Positions 8,583 through 16,837 of a stretch of DNA of 26,949 nucleotides are shown piece by piece. Numbering within the stretch: position 1 is the first letter of the stretch; each line of letters begins with the position of its first letter. The stretch comes from an uncultured Bacteroidota bacterium. Lineage in GTDB: Bacteria; Bacteroidota; Bacteroidia; Chitinophagales; Chitinophagaceae. The DNA lies in NCBI GenBank assembly GCA_938008665.1, contig CALLKA010000093.1, positions 1 to 26,949 of the forward strand. The letters are read 5' to 3'. The position numbers were made by a program, and so were the translations under genes. The notes beneath the pieces were generated by a model. The model was not told the origin of the DNA and did no database searches. It saw nothing but the letters and a program-made list of their open reading frames with translations.

Positions 8583-8590
8583 CAAAAATA
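8583..8590 (-). promoter_or_regulatory. Candidate -7 box of the nuo operon promoter
   Basis: On the minus strand this reads TATTTTTG, a full match to the Bacteroidota -7 consensus TAnnTTTG, 19 bases before the nuoA ATG. It lies between that ATG and the terminator of the preceding gene, just where an operon promoter is needed. I see no good TTTG -33 box at the usual distance, so it is a candidate only. Confidence 0.5.
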
Positions 8591-8610
8591 CACAAAGGAT
8601 AGCTCATATA

Positions 8611-8640
8611 ACGAAAAACTCCCCATAAATGGGGAGTAAT
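8611..8640 (-). terminator. Intrinsic terminator of the TPR-protein gene
   Basis: A perfect inverted repeat, ACTCCCCAT-aa-ATGGGGAGT (8618-8637), is followed on the minus strand by a run of five T. It begins 46 bases after the stop codon of the TPR-protein gene and separates that unit from the nuo operon. Confidence 0.85.
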
Positions 8641-8683
8641 TTTCAATTATTTTTTAACAGTCCTTTGGTTCTAAATCCAGGGC

Positions 8684-10447
8684 TTATCCTTTTTTAATTT
8701 GCGTAGTATCTGTGGCCGCTTTTTGGCTACCACCAGATTGCATTTTTTTAATGATTTCCCAGTTTTTAGTCAAACTTTCCTTGATTTTTAAGGTTTGTGG
8801 CTCCGCTGGAATAAGCTCTAAAACCTTGTCACACATTGCAATTGCTTGCTCATATGCTTTGGTCTCATTATAATACCCCATCATAGTATAAAAGTTGTTG
8901 ACCATGGCCTGCTTGTTTTTTGTCATATCCTTAGACAAAAACTGATTTTGTAGGGTGACAGCTTCAAAAAGCACCCCTAAATTGTTTGCCGTATCCAATA
9001 ATCTAGCTGCTTTCACATTAAATGAATACCCATTTGGTTTATCAGGGAAGGCCGTGATATATTCCATTGAAATTGCTTTTGTAGTAGGTCCATCCTTTGC
9101 ATTTGCGGCAATACTTGCTGTTTTATAATAATATACTTCATCCTTAATACCTCTTAAAGCAGAATAATTCGCATACCATTTTAACTCATCGGAATACATA
9201 TTAGCTTTTTCTAACATTTCATACCCTAGCTTATAATATTTAAGCTTATTTACTTTTGCTGTATCAGCTGCAATTGCTTTTTCTAATAATGTAGCTAAAG
9301 CGACCTGGTTTCCGCTAAAACGAGATATAATTCTAACCGCTAATTCGTAATCACTTGTGACTATCTTATCTGCAGCACTTTTACTCATGAAATTTTCTAT
9401 ATATGTTTTTGCTTGCACTGAGTCACCTTTACGATCATAATTGTATGCCAATAACACCCCTAATCTAGGTAAAGCCGCAACACCAATGGACGCTTCTAAT
9501 GCTTTTGCTTTTTCTAATGAAGCATCATATTGTCCAGCACGAAATAGATAATCCGCATTAAAAATGTCTAAGGAGGGATCCTTATCCGCATATTTTAAAA
9601 ATAAATCTAAGTTCACTTTTGCGGTTTCTGTTGCGCTCTGTGTATTAAGATCAGCATAATAGGAATATAAAGCGAAGTAAACTGGAGGAAAACTTGGGTC
9701 AGCTGCAATTGCTTTGCTGTAATATTCATCAAATGACTCCTTATTACTTTGTGTTTGATATACCCTTCCAGTTCTGTAATAAGGGAAAGCATTTTTTGGA
9801 TCACGTGTGATTGCCTCTTGAAATGCAGTCACCGCTTCACCCCCATTTTCACCACCCGATTTTAAATAGTTAATGCCTAAATTAATAAATAAGTTAGGGC
9901 TTACCATTGATTCATATGCAGAAATAGTTTCCTTTAATTTATCAATTGCATATCTGTGATCTCCAACATTACTAGGGATTTCAGCGTGTATATAACCAAT
10001 CGCATTTACAATATCTTGATTTGGTTTGCCTTTAAATTTACCTTTTGTCAGTAAAGTAGTGGTCAAGGCAACTTCTAAATTTTGCTTCACTGCATTTGCA
10101 TCTGCTCCTTCTAATAATTGTACGTGTGACATACCTACTAATAGCCAAGGATCATTTCCAGCTGCTTGCATTGCTTGTTGAAAAATTGCTTTGGCTTTTT
10201 TTATAGTCGTATCACTTGGCATACCAGAACCTTGCTCCGCTAAAACCGCTTCACCATACCAAAAAATATTTTCCGTATTGGCTGGATTTTTATCTAAGGC
10301 TTCCTTGAAAAAGGCCAAGGCAGACTTATTTTTTTCATAATTCAACAACTTCACCCCCTCTGCCAAAGGAGAAACCGGAACTACCTGTGCATGTACACTT
10401 GACAAAGCTAAAACCACACTTACTGATAATAAAACCAATTTTTTCAT
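8684..10447 (-). CDS. Secreted tetratricopeptide-repeat protein
   Basis: A 587-residue protein beginning with a Sec signal peptide (MKKLVLLSVSVVLALSSVHAQ, probable cleavage after the Ala before Gln), so it is expected in the periplasm. The rest is almost entirely helical and TPR-like. Examples are KSALAFFKEALDKNPANTE near residue 42, the AVTAFQEAITRDPKNAFPYY block near residue 205, and a C-terminal unit (AYEQAIAMCDKVLELIPAEP). No enzymatic motif is visible; TPR arrays normally bind partner proteins. A GTG at 10450 could add one residue, but ATG is more likely. It lies 141 bases after a PstS-like lipoprotein gene and ends at a strong terminator. The partner is unknown. Confidence 0.88.
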   Translation of the reverse strand: MKKLVLLSVSVVLALSSVHAQVVPVSPLAEGVKLLNYEKNKSALAFFKEALDKNPANTENIFWYGEAVLAEQGSGMPSDTTIKKAKAIFQQAMQAAGNDPWLLVGMSHVQLLEGADANAVKQNLEVALTTTLLTKGKFKGKPNQDIVNAIGYIHAEIPSNVGDHRYAIDKLKETISAYESMVSPNLFINLGINYLKSGGENGGEAVTAFQEAITRDPKNAFPYYRTGRVYQTQSNKESFDEYYSKAIAADPSFPPVYFALYSYYADLNTQSATETAKVNLDLFLKYADKDPSLDIFNADYLFRAGQYDASLEKAKALEASIGVAALPRLGVLLAYNYDRKGDSVQAKTYIENFMSKSAADKIVTSDYELAVRIISRFSGNQVALATLLEKAIAADTAKVNKLKYYKLGYEMLEKANMYSDELKWYANYSALRGIKDEVYYYKTASIAANAKDGPTTKAISMEYITAFPDKPNGYSFNVKAARLLDTANNLGVLFEAVTLQNQFLSKDMTKNKQAMVNNFYTMMGYYNETKAYEQAIAMCDKVLELIPAEPQTLKIKESLTKNWEIIKKMQSGGSQKAATDTTQIKKG

Positions 10448-10588
10448 CACTTTACTTTTTAAAAATTCTGGATCCTTAAATTTAATTCAAATTATAAATT
10501 CGGAAGGTGAAAATATCAAATTTTACCTGAAATTCCACCTAAATTAATGGATAATTGTACTACAAAATGTTAGTTTTTATAAGCGGTA

Positions 10589-11491
10589 CTAATTCAACAG
10601 TCCGTTTCTTTTTTTAAACCCCATTTTTGCAGGCACCAAAAAGGCTCTTTTAAATATGAGTTGTCCACGTTCTAGGCTTAAAAAATTTAAAAAACCCGAC
10701 CCTAAACCAGGTGCATTTTCCTTTAAAATATAATAAATTGGTAATGATAATGAATATTGCCCGCGACCGATGGTCGCTTGAGAAGGTTGGGCATATGTCC
10801 CAGTTTCCTCGCACAAACTACATTCAACCATTGCGGTTTTTACTTGCTTTTGATTTTCAACCTGCTTTGGATCGTATTTGTCCCCCACCCAATTCAATCC
10901 CAGAAATCCAATAGCATTCCTATTATTCTTAATATAAGAAATCACATCAGCAGATCCATTGGCCCCATGCACATTTTTGCCAAACGCAGATTGCTTTAAT
11001 AAACTGTCTTTTAAAAAACGATTTATTCCAGTTAAATTATTGCCATCCATGACCACTTCTTGTGGATCCACTCCCTTTAATTTATCACCTAATTGCTTTA
11101 ATGTAAATAGGGTGTCCTTGGCTGATTTATGTACCAATACCGCGATCGCATTATATGCCAAAATACCAAAAGTTGGCGCATATCCTAATTGGTTTTTAAA
11201 TCCTGTTTGTTCTGATTTTTCCAAGCCCCTTGTAATAATAATCATTCGCGTGCTATCGGCTGTAAGGTCCTTTAAACACTCAATTTCGGACTTATAATAC
11301 ACATGAATTTTCGCCTTTGGATAACTTGAATTAAACACTTTTAATTGTTCTTCTATAATCGGTTTAAAGCTTTCTTCAACTGAAATATTAATTTCTCCTT
11401 CACTGGTGGTTTCAATAGGTATGTTAGTTGTCGAACTATTACATGCAACAAGCAAAATGAAGCCCCCAAAAAGTATAAATATTTTACGCAT
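10589..11491 (-). CDS. PstS-like periplasmic substrate-binding lipoprotein
   Basis: A 300-residue protein with a lipoprotein signal: a basic start, a hydrophobic core and a LVAC lipobox with the lipidated Cys at residue 17. The body resembles the phosphate-binding (PstS) branch of periplasmic binding proteins: INISVEESFKPIIEEQLKVF near the start, ITRGLEKSEQTGF, GYAPTFGILAYNAIAVLVHK, ANGSADVISYIKNNRNAIGFLG and a C-terminal SLPIYYILKE segment. It likely binds a small anion, perhaps phosphate, at the cell envelope. No pstC, pstA or pstB is nearby; instead it sits between a small membrane protein and a TPR protein, so a sensing or envelope role is as plausible as transport. Confidence 0.75.
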   Translation of the reverse strand: MRKIFILFGGFILLVACNSSTTNIPIETTSEGEINISVEESFKPIIEEQLKVFNSSYPKAKIHVYYKSEIECLKDLTADSTRMIIITRGLEKSEQTGFKNQLGYAPTFGILAYNAIAVLVHKSAKDTLFTLKQLGDKLKGVDPQEVVMDGNNLTGINRFLKDSLLKQSAFGKNVHGANGSADVISYIKNNRNAIGFLGLNWVGDKYDPKQVENQKQVKTAMVECSLCEETGTYAQPSQATIGRGQYSLSLPIYYILKENAPGLGSGFLNFLSLERGQLIFKRAFLVPAKMGFKKRNGLLN

Positions 11492-11525
11492 ACTTGAAAA
11501 TAATTAATTTAAAAAAATGGGCAGG

Positions 11526-11789
11526 TTAGTATTCTTTTTTAAAGCCCCTGTATAACCGAAATCCCCCATACAACAAACACATACCCCCAAAAATGGTCCG
11601 AAACTCGGCATCTACATTCAACACTTGATCTAATTTGAACCATTTGGCGCCCAACATTAATACGGCACAGCCTAAAATAAGCGCTGCCATACTAAAATCA
11701 TATATACTTTTAAAAAGTCGGTAGGACCTTTCTGACTTATCTCTTGAATTATTCCTGGTATGATTACTTGAATGATTAAAGTCTTCCAT
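11526..11789 (-). CDS. Small two-helix membrane protein, function unknown
   Basis: An 87-residue protein that I do not recognise. The first 25 or so residues are hydrophilic and rich in Asn, Ser, His and Arg. They are followed by two hydrophobic helices, about residues 31-48 (DFSMAALILGCAVLMLGA) and 65-81 (TIFGGMCLLYGGFRLYRG), and a short basic tail ending KKEY. Both termini would lie on the same side of the membrane. It is the first gene of the unit, 34 bases before the PstS-like gene, and is probably co-transcribed with it. A longer reading frame overlaps it at 11672-11947 but runs into hisS and is not convincing. Confidence 0.72.
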   Translation of the reverse strand: MEDFNHSSNHTRNNSRDKSERSYRLFKSIYDFSMAALILGCAVLMLGAKWFKLDQVLNVDAEFRTIFGGMCLLYGGFRLYRGFKKEY

Positions 11790-11856
11790 ATTTTTAATTT
11801 AAAACCACAATTTAAACAATTAATATAGGATGAATTTAAAAATTTATCTTTACCTA

Positions 11857-11864
11857 TAAATTTG
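11857..11864 (+). promoter_or_regulatory. Candidate -7 box of hisS, almost touching the start codon
   Basis: TAAATTTG is a full match to TAnnTTTG and ends 5 bases before the hisS ATG at 11870. A second, weaker box TATCTTTA lies at 11845-11852. If the first is used, transcription would begin at or next to the A of the ATG. No clear -33 TTTG is seen. Confidence 0.45.
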
Positions 11865-11869
11865 ACAGC

Positions 11870-13237
11870 ATGAGCAAGCCATCTTTGCCACAAGGTACCC
11901 GTGATTTTAATGCCATAACGGTACAAAAACGCCAATACATTTTTCAAACCATACGTGGCGTATTTGAATCTTTTGGGTTTACACCGTTGGAAACGCCCGC
12001 CATGGAAAATTTAGACATCTTAATGGGTAAATATGGAGAGGAAGGGGACAAACTCATTTTTAAAATCTTAAATAACGGATTAGATAATCCGCAAAAAAAA
12101 GAACAAACACTAGAAGGCTTTGATAAAATTTTAGCAGGCAAAAGCACTACTCAAATTACGGAACGCGCATTACGATATGATTTAACAATTCCGTTTGCAA
12201 GATATGTAGCCATGAATCATGGCGCATTAACTTTCCCTTTTAAACGTTACCAAATTCAGCCAGTATGGCGTGCAGATCGTCCACAAAAAGGAAGATACCG
12301 TGAATTTTATCAATGCGACGCTGATATTGTTGGAAGTGAAAGTTTGTTAAATGAAGTTGATTTGGTAGCGTTGTATGTTACCGCATTTGAAAAATTAAAT
12401 TTACCAGTTGAAATAAAAATAAATAATCGACAAATTTTATTAGCACTTGCTGAAATTTGTGGCGGTAGCGAAAAATTGATTGACCTAACTATTGCCATTG
12501 ACAAATTAGATAAGATAGGTTGGGAAAAAGTGCAAGTTGAATTAAGTAGCAAAGGATTTACACCTGCACAACAAGAAACCATTCAAACCTATTTGAATAT
12601 TCAAGGAAGCAATGAAGAAAAATTAAAAAAATTAGCAGCCTTATTGGGTGACAATGCAGCTGGACAAAGTGGGATAGCCGAATTGAATTATGTATTAAAT
12701 TACCATAACAATACGGGCATGGCCAAGCATTTGGTTGCCGACTTTACATTAGCGCGCGGCTTAAATTATTATACTGGCCTTATATTTGAAGTTAAGGCCA
12801 AAGATGCGCAAATGGGCAGTATTGGCGGTGGTGGTCGCTACAATGATTTAACAAGTTTGTTTGGTGTCCCTAATATACCTGGTGTTGGTATTAGCTTTGG
12901 TGTTGACCGTATTTATGATGTGATGGAAGAAAAAAACTTATTTCCTGCATCCGTTGAACAAGCCACACAGGTATTGTTTTTCAATTTGGGTGAAAATGAG
13001 GCGATGCAATCCTATCAATTGATGATGCCACTTAGAAATAAAAAAATTGCTTGCGAAATTTACCCTGAGAAAAGTAAGTTTGACAAGCAATTTAAATATG
13101 CTGAGAAAAAAAATATACCTACCATTGTTATAATTGGTAGTGATGAATTGGCTGCTAAAAAATGTACTGTTAAAAATTTAAATTCAGGTCAACAAGATAC
13201 AATTACATTTGAAGCGCTAATGGATTACCAATTTTAG
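11870..13237 (+). CDS. hisS: Histidine-tRNA ligase
   Basis: A 455-residue class II aminoacyl-tRNA synthetase that charges tRNA-His. Motif 1 lies in the N-terminal 50 residues (LETPAMENLDILMGK). Motif 2 is YQIQPVWRADRPQKGRYREF with FYQCDADIVG after it (residues 127-155). The histidine-specific signature is LARGLNYYTGLIFEV (294-308), and motif 3 is GVGISFGVDRIYD (338-350). A C-terminal anticodon-binding domain follows (about 365-455). The length is normal. It is divergent from the 11526-11789 gene and converges with a secreted-protein gene, sharing 4 bases at the stop codons. Confidence 0.98.
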   Translation: MSKPSLPQGTRDFNAITVQKRQYIFQTIRGVFESFGFTPLETPAMENLDILMGKYGEEGDKLIFKILNNGLDNPQKKEQTLEGFDKILAGKSTTQITERALRYDLTIPFARYVAMNHGALTFPFKRYQIQPVWRADRPQKGRYREFYQCDADIVGSESLLNEVDLVALYVTAFEKLNLPVEIKINNRQILLALAEICGGSEKLIDLTIAIDKLDKIGWEKVQVELSSKGFTPAQQETIQTYLNIQGSNEEKLKKLAALLGDNAAGQSGIAELNYVLNYHNNTGMAKHLVADFTLARGLNYYTGLIFEVKAKDAQMGSIGGGGRYNDLTSLFGVPNIPGVGISFGVDRIYDVMEEKNLFPASVEQATQVLFFNLGENEAMQSYQLMMPLRNKKIACEIYPEKSKFDKQFKYAEKKNIPTIVIIGSDELAAKKCTVKNLNSGQQDTITFEALMDYQF

Positions 13238-13626
13238 TTGTATAATTTATCTGCCCAAATTTGGTCTTCAAAATAAAAGTCTTGTTTGATTGCACTTGAA
13301 GCTGCTGATTTTTTGCCAATCAACTCCATGCCTTGTACATTGATGCCAACACCTTCCACGACACTATTAGCATCTCTTTTAAAAATCACTAACGCATCAT
13401 ACGCAGCTAAATAAAAAGTATCGACTCCTTTTTTCTCTAATGGAAATGAACCCACAGATGATGAAGAAATCAAGACTGAATCCTGAATGGTCAACACCAC
13501 TTCTGTCACGGGACTTCCTTCAGCAAAAGTATATTTACCTAGGTACTCTTTAAGTGGGCTATCCTGTGCTTGCACAGTTACAAATATTCCTAAAAACACA
13601 ATACCCATCAATAACATCTTTTTCAT
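13234..13626 (-). CDS. Small secreted protein resembling the DUF3471 fold
   Basis: A 130-residue protein with a Sec signal peptide (MKKMLLMGIVFLGIFVTVQAQ). The mature part starts with LKEYLGKYTF, then alternates short beta-strand-like stretches: VVLTIQDSVLI, GVDTFYLAAYDALVIFKRD, VVEGVGINVQGMELIGKK. The YxGkY opening and the spacing to an F-x-R-D strand resemble DUF3471-type domains, which often sit at the end of serine beta-lactamase-like enzymes; this is a fold resemblance only. Its stop codon overlaps that of hisS, and it has its own candidate promoter box. Confidence 0.7.
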   Translation of the reverse strand: MKKMLLMGIVFLGIFVTVQAQDSPLKEYLGKYTFAEGSPVTEVVLTIQDSVLISSSSVGSFPLEKKGVDTFYLAAYDALVIFKRDANSVVEGVGINVQGMELIGKKSAASSAIKQDFYFEDQIWADKLYN

Positions 13627-13664
13627 AGTTGGTCATTTTTTTAATAATTCAATAAATTGAATAC

Positions 13665-13672
13665 CAAATTTA
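13665..13672 (-). promoter_or_regulatory. Candidate -7 box of the small secreted-protein gene
   Basis: The minus strand reads TAAATTTG, a full match to TAnnTTTG, 38 bases before the ATG at 13626. A TTG lies 14 bases further upstream, which is closer than the usual -33 spacing. Confidence 0.4.
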
Positions 13673-13733
13673 GGATAATTAGGATGCAATTTTGAAAAAA
13701 ATGATGTTAAGTCATCAATAAATTACTGGCTAA

Positions 13734-13763
13734 AAATCGGCCCCACTAAAATTGGGGTGATTT
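13734..13763. repeat. Imperfect inverted repeat in a divergent promoter region
   Basis: AAATC-gg-CCCCA, then a 7-base loop, then TGGGG-t-GATTT form a 10-pair stem with a small internal loop. It lies between two divergently transcribed genes, where no terminator is needed, and has no T-run on either side. It could be an operator or a leader RNA structure. Confidence 0.4.
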
Positions 13764-13814
13764 CCGTCAAAAAAGCTTCAAAAAAAGAAATAAAAGGATA
13801 CAAAAACGATCAAG

Positions 13815-13822
13815 TATCTTTG
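13815..13822 (+). promoter_or_regulatory. Candidate -7 box of rlmN, almost touching the start codon
   Basis: TATCTTTG matches TAnnTTTG and ends 4 bases before the rlmN ATG at 13827. Transcription from it would start at or within a base or two of the ATG, giving a leaderless mRNA. The -33 region is A-rich with no clear TTTG. Confidence 0.5.
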
Positions 13823-13826
13823 CATT

Positions 13827-14876
13827 ATGGAGCATACTAAAGTTAATATCAGACAACTCGAAATCGCTGACATTGAACGATTTATAGGACAATTAGGAGA
13901 AAAATCATTTCGCGTAAAACAAATACACGAATGGCTGTGGCAAAAGCATGCGCATAGCTTTGACGAAATGACCAACCTTAGTAAGGACCTTCGTCAGCAG
14001 TTGGAAGCCAATTTTACGCTTCCTGCCCTTACCTTAAATACGACACAATTAAGTGAGGATGGTACATTAAAAACCAGATTTGAAACTTTTGATCATCATA
14101 TGATTGAAGGTGTATTAATTCCCACAAGTGAGCGTAAAACCGCATGCGTTTCCTCTCAAATTGGTTGTAGCTTAAGCTGCAAATTTTGTGCCACTGGATA
14201 TATGGAACGCAAAAGAAATTTAAGCTATGATGAAATTTATGATCAGGTGGTCATGATTAATCAGCAAAGTGAAATACACCATGAAAAATCATTATCGAAT
14301 ATTGTATTTATGGGTATGGGTGAGCCCTTGTTGAATTACAAAAATGTTTTAAAAGCAATAGAACGAATTTCAGCAAAGGATGGGTTGGGCATGAGTCAAA
14401 GAAGAATCACCGTTTCAACAGCTGGCGTTGCCAAAGGAATTAAACAATTAGGAGATGATCAAGTACGTTTCAAATTAGCCTTATCCTTGCATGCCGCTAA
14501 TGATAAAAAACGCAATGAAATTATGCCGATCAATGAAAGCAATAACATTGAGGCATTAATTCAAGCCCTTAATTATTTTTATAAAAAAACGGGCAGCGAA
14601 ATTACATTTGAATACATTTTGTTTAAAGACTTTAATGACAGTGAAAGAGATGTTGTTGAATTAACAAAAATATACCGCCAAGTTCCTGCGGACTTAATTA
14701 ATGTCATTGAATACAATCCGATTGATAAATTTCCATTTGACAAACCCGATGAAGATGGATTTGAAAATTTTGTAACCGCATTACAAAAAAATAGGGTAAA
14801 TGTTAGGGTAAGAAGAAGCCGTGGCAAGGATATTGATGCCGCTTGCGGACAGCTTGCTAACAAGGATAATTTTTAA
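13827..14876 (+). CDS. rlmN: Dual-specificity 23S rRNA/tRNA adenine-C2 methyltransferase (radical SAM)
   Basis: A 349-residue radical-SAM enzyme that methylates C2 of A2503 in 23S rRNA and A37 in some tRNAs. The 4Fe-4S motif CxxxCxxC is Cys114, 118 and 121. The two catalytic cysteines of the family are also present: Cys107, seven residues before the cluster motif as in E. coli, and Cys340 (AACGQLA) near the C-terminus, which carries the methyl group. SAM-binding segments include FMGMGEPLLNY. The C-terminal Cys in this context favours RlmN over related enzymes. It is 12 bases upstream of a pseudouridine-synthase gene. Confidence 0.97.
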   Translation: MEHTKVNIRQLEIADIERFIGQLGEKSFRVKQIHEWLWQKHAHSFDEMTNLSKDLRQQLEANFTLPALTLNTTQLSEDGTLKTRFETFDHHMIEGVLIPTSERKTACVSSQIGCSLSCKFCATGYMERKRNLSYDEIYDQVVMINQQSEIHHEKSLSNIVFMGMGEPLLNYKNVLKAIERISAKDGLGMSQRRITVSTAGVAKGIKQLGDDQVRFKLALSLHAANDKKRNEIMPINESNNIEALIQALNYFYKKTGSEITFEYILFKDFNDSERDVVELTKIYRQVPADLINVIEYNPIDKFPFDKPDEDGFENFVTALQKNRVNVRVRRSRGKDIDAACGQLANKDNF

Positions 14877-14888
14877 TAGTACGGCACA

Positions 14889-16055
14889 ATGAAAAAAAAT
14901 AGAACTGATAATTTTGATAAATTTTCTCTTAAAAAAAAGGGAAGCGCTGTCAAAGAAAATATAAGACAGGATAAGAAAAAAGCCAAAGCGGAATCAAGGG
15001 CTATGGGCGAAGCTGCAAGACAAAGAAAAATTGATAAAGCAAGAGGGATTGTAACCGATCCGCCGAAAGAAAAGTATACAAAGGGGCCCTATGCAAAAAA
15101 AACAACTGGCTATGAAAAAAAGCCAAGCACTCGAAAAAGTTTTCAAGACGCCCCGCCAAAATATGGGGAACTAACGCCTTCTCATACAACACGTCCAACA
15201 ACAGCCCGTCCAACAACGAATAAAAGAACACCTGCTTCCATGGATAAAGCAGATGAAAAAAGAACCGCTTCCATTGGTAAAGTAAATGCAGCAGCTGATA
15301 CCCCTTATGAACAAATGCCATTGAATAAGTACATTGCACATGCGGGTATTTCTGGTCGACGTGAAGCCGCAGCCATGGTAAAATCGGGACATGTTACTAT
15401 CAATGGTGATACTATTTTGGAGCCCGGTTATAAAGTACAATACAAAGATGTAGTAAGATTAAAAGGGAAAGTGTTGCAATTACAAGTAACTCCTGTTTAT
15501 ATATTATTAAATAAACCAAAGGATTACATATGTACTGCGAATGATCCTGAAGGTAGAAAAACAGTTTTAGATATTATTAAAAATGCAACCACACAACGGA
15601 TGTTTCCAGTAGGTCGACTAGATAGAAATACGACTGGAGTTTTAATACTAACGAATGATGGGGATTTGGCACAAAAATTAACCCATCCTTCTTATGAAAT
15701 AAAAAAGATTTACGAAGTAACGCTAGACAAGCCAGTAACCAAGGCGGATTTGGAAGCCATTGCAAAAGGGGTTGAATTAGAAGATGGATTTATTGCAGCA
15801 GATGCGGTGAGTTATTTATCCAACACTTCCAAAAATGTCATTGGTATTGAAATTCATAGTGGACGTAATAGAATTGTAAGACGCATATTTGAACACTTAG
15901 GATATGATGTAAGACATTTGGACCGCGTTATGTTCGCAAACCTTACTAAGAAAAATGTAGACCGTGGTAAATGGCGTTTTTTAGCAGAAAAAGAAGTACG
16001 CCTTTTAAAATTTATGAATAAATCATTTACTAGAAAGTCTGCAAAAGAAAATTAA
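14889..16055 (+). CDS. RsuA/RluB-family pseudouridine synthase with long basic N-terminal tail
   Basis: A 388-residue protein. Residues 1-138 are Lys/Arg-rich and low in complexity, with a short repeat (RPTTARPTTNKR). An S4 RNA-binding domain follows (about 143-195, LNKYIAHAGISGRREA), then the synthase core. The catalytic Asp is Asp245 in VGRLDRNTTGVLILTNDGD. A further family segment is SGRNRIVRRIFEHLG (about 328-342). By family it converts a uridine of 23S or 16S rRNA to pseudouridine; RluB-type action on 23S rRNA is the best guess, but the target cannot be read from the sequence. It lies between rlmN and a second pseudouridine synthase. Confidence 0.93.
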   Translation: MKKNRTDNFDKFSLKKKGSAVKENIRQDKKKAKAESRAMGEAARQRKIDKARGIVTDPPKEKYTKGPYAKKTTGYEKKPSTRKSFQDAPPKYGELTPSHTTRPTTARPTTNKRTPASMDKADEKRTASIGKVNAAADTPYEQMPLNKYIAHAGISGRREAAAMVKSGHVTINGDTILEPGYKVQYKDVVRLKGKVLQLQVTPVYILLNKPKDYICTANDPEGRKTVLDIIKNATTQRMFPVGRLDRNTTGVLILTNDGDLAQKLTHPSYEIKKIYEVTLDKPVTKADLEAIAKGVELEDGFIAADAVSYLSNTSKNVIGIEIHSGRNRIVRRIFEHLGYDVRHLDRVMFANLTKKNVDRGKWRFLAEKEVRLLKFMNKSFTRKSAKEN

Positions 16056-16087
16056 TCCTACTACTCCTTTTAACAGCCTGTACTTTA

Positions 16088-16801
16088 ATGATAGATATAT
16101 TATTTGAAAATGATGACATGATTGTACTAAATAAGCCCGCCGGTTTATTTAGTATCCCTGATCGATTTGGCAAAGAGGCTTCTCTTAAATCATTATTACA
16201 GGAAAAATATCCTGCCATATTTACGGTGCATCGATTAGACCAACACACGAGTGGTTTAATTTTATTCGCAAAAAATGCCGAGGCACACCAAGAATTAAGC
16301 ACTTTGTTTGAAGGACGTACAATTGAAAAAAAATACCTCGGATTGGTGATGGGTCGTCCGCCACAAAATGGAACCATTGATCAAGCCATCATGGAACATC
16401 CTGGCAAAAAAGGGCAAATGGTGACCCATGCCAAAGGTAAAGCTGCACAAACAAGTTATGAGGTACTCAAATATTATAAAAGATATGCCTGGGTATCCTT
16501 TCAAATTCATACAGGGCGTACACATCAAATTAGAATTCATGCACAACATTTGGGCAATCCTATTGTCGCAGATGATATTTATGGTGATGGTGAAAAGCTA
16601 TTATTATCTTCCATAAAAAAGAAAAATTTTAAATTAAGTAAAGCGGAGGAAGAAGAACGCCCCTTATTGGCAAGACAAGCTTTACATGCGCATACATTAC
16701 AATTTGAATTAAATGGAAAGAACTACCAATTTGAAGCGCCCATTCCAAAGGATCTTGCTGCCACTTTAAAGCAGTTGGATAAATGGAATAGTGAAAAATA
16801 A
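16088..16801 (+). CDS. RluA-family pseudouridine synthase
   Basis: A 237-residue protein with the RluA core and no S4 domain. The N-terminus reads LFENDDMIVLNKPAGLFSIP. The catalytic Asp is Asp51 in HRLDQHTSGLILFAK, and the C-terminal motif QIHTGRTHQIRIHAQHLG (about 139-156) ends with NPIVADDIYG. The target could be tRNA or rRNA and is not predictable here. It follows the RsuA-type gene by 32 bases. Its stop codon is part of the stem of a terminator hairpin. Confidence 0.94.
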   Translation: MIDILFENDDMIVLNKPAGLFSIPDRFGKEASLKSLLQEKYPAIFTVHRLDQHTSGLILFAKNAEAHQELSTLFEGRTIEKKYLGLVMGRPPQNGTIDQAIMEHPGKKGQMVTHAKGKAAQTSYEVLKYYKRYAWVSFQIHTGRTHQIRIHAQHLGNPIVADDIYGDGEKLLLSSIKKKNFKLSKAEEEERPLLARQALHAHTLQFELNGKNYQFEAPIPKDLAATLKQLDKWNSEK

Positions 16802-16837
16802 AATCCCCTTCGCTGAAATTTCAGAGAAAGGGATTTT
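16800..16837. terminator. Probable bidirectional terminator between converging genes
   Basis: AAAATCCC and GGGATTTT pair, with a perfect inner palindrome CTGAAATTTCAG between them, giving a long stem. It begins inside the stop codon of the RluA-family gene and lies about 127 bases after the end of the peroxiredoxin gene on the other strand. The minus-strand side continues into TTTTATTTTT, a good T-run; the plus-strand side has only TTTT. Confidence 0.65.

Noticed and set aside
10505..10528. Imperfect AT-rich inverted repeat (AGGTgAAAAT / AATTTTACCT) between the PstS-like and TPR genes, considered as a terminator or operator.
   Set aside because: The stem has a mismatch, is AT-rich and lacks a T-run; the signal is too weak in DNA of this composition.
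11672..11947. Minus-strand frame of 91 codons overlapping both the small membrane-protein gene and the start of hisS.
   Set aside because: It overlaps two better-supported genes and the divergent promoter region; its composition is not coherent.
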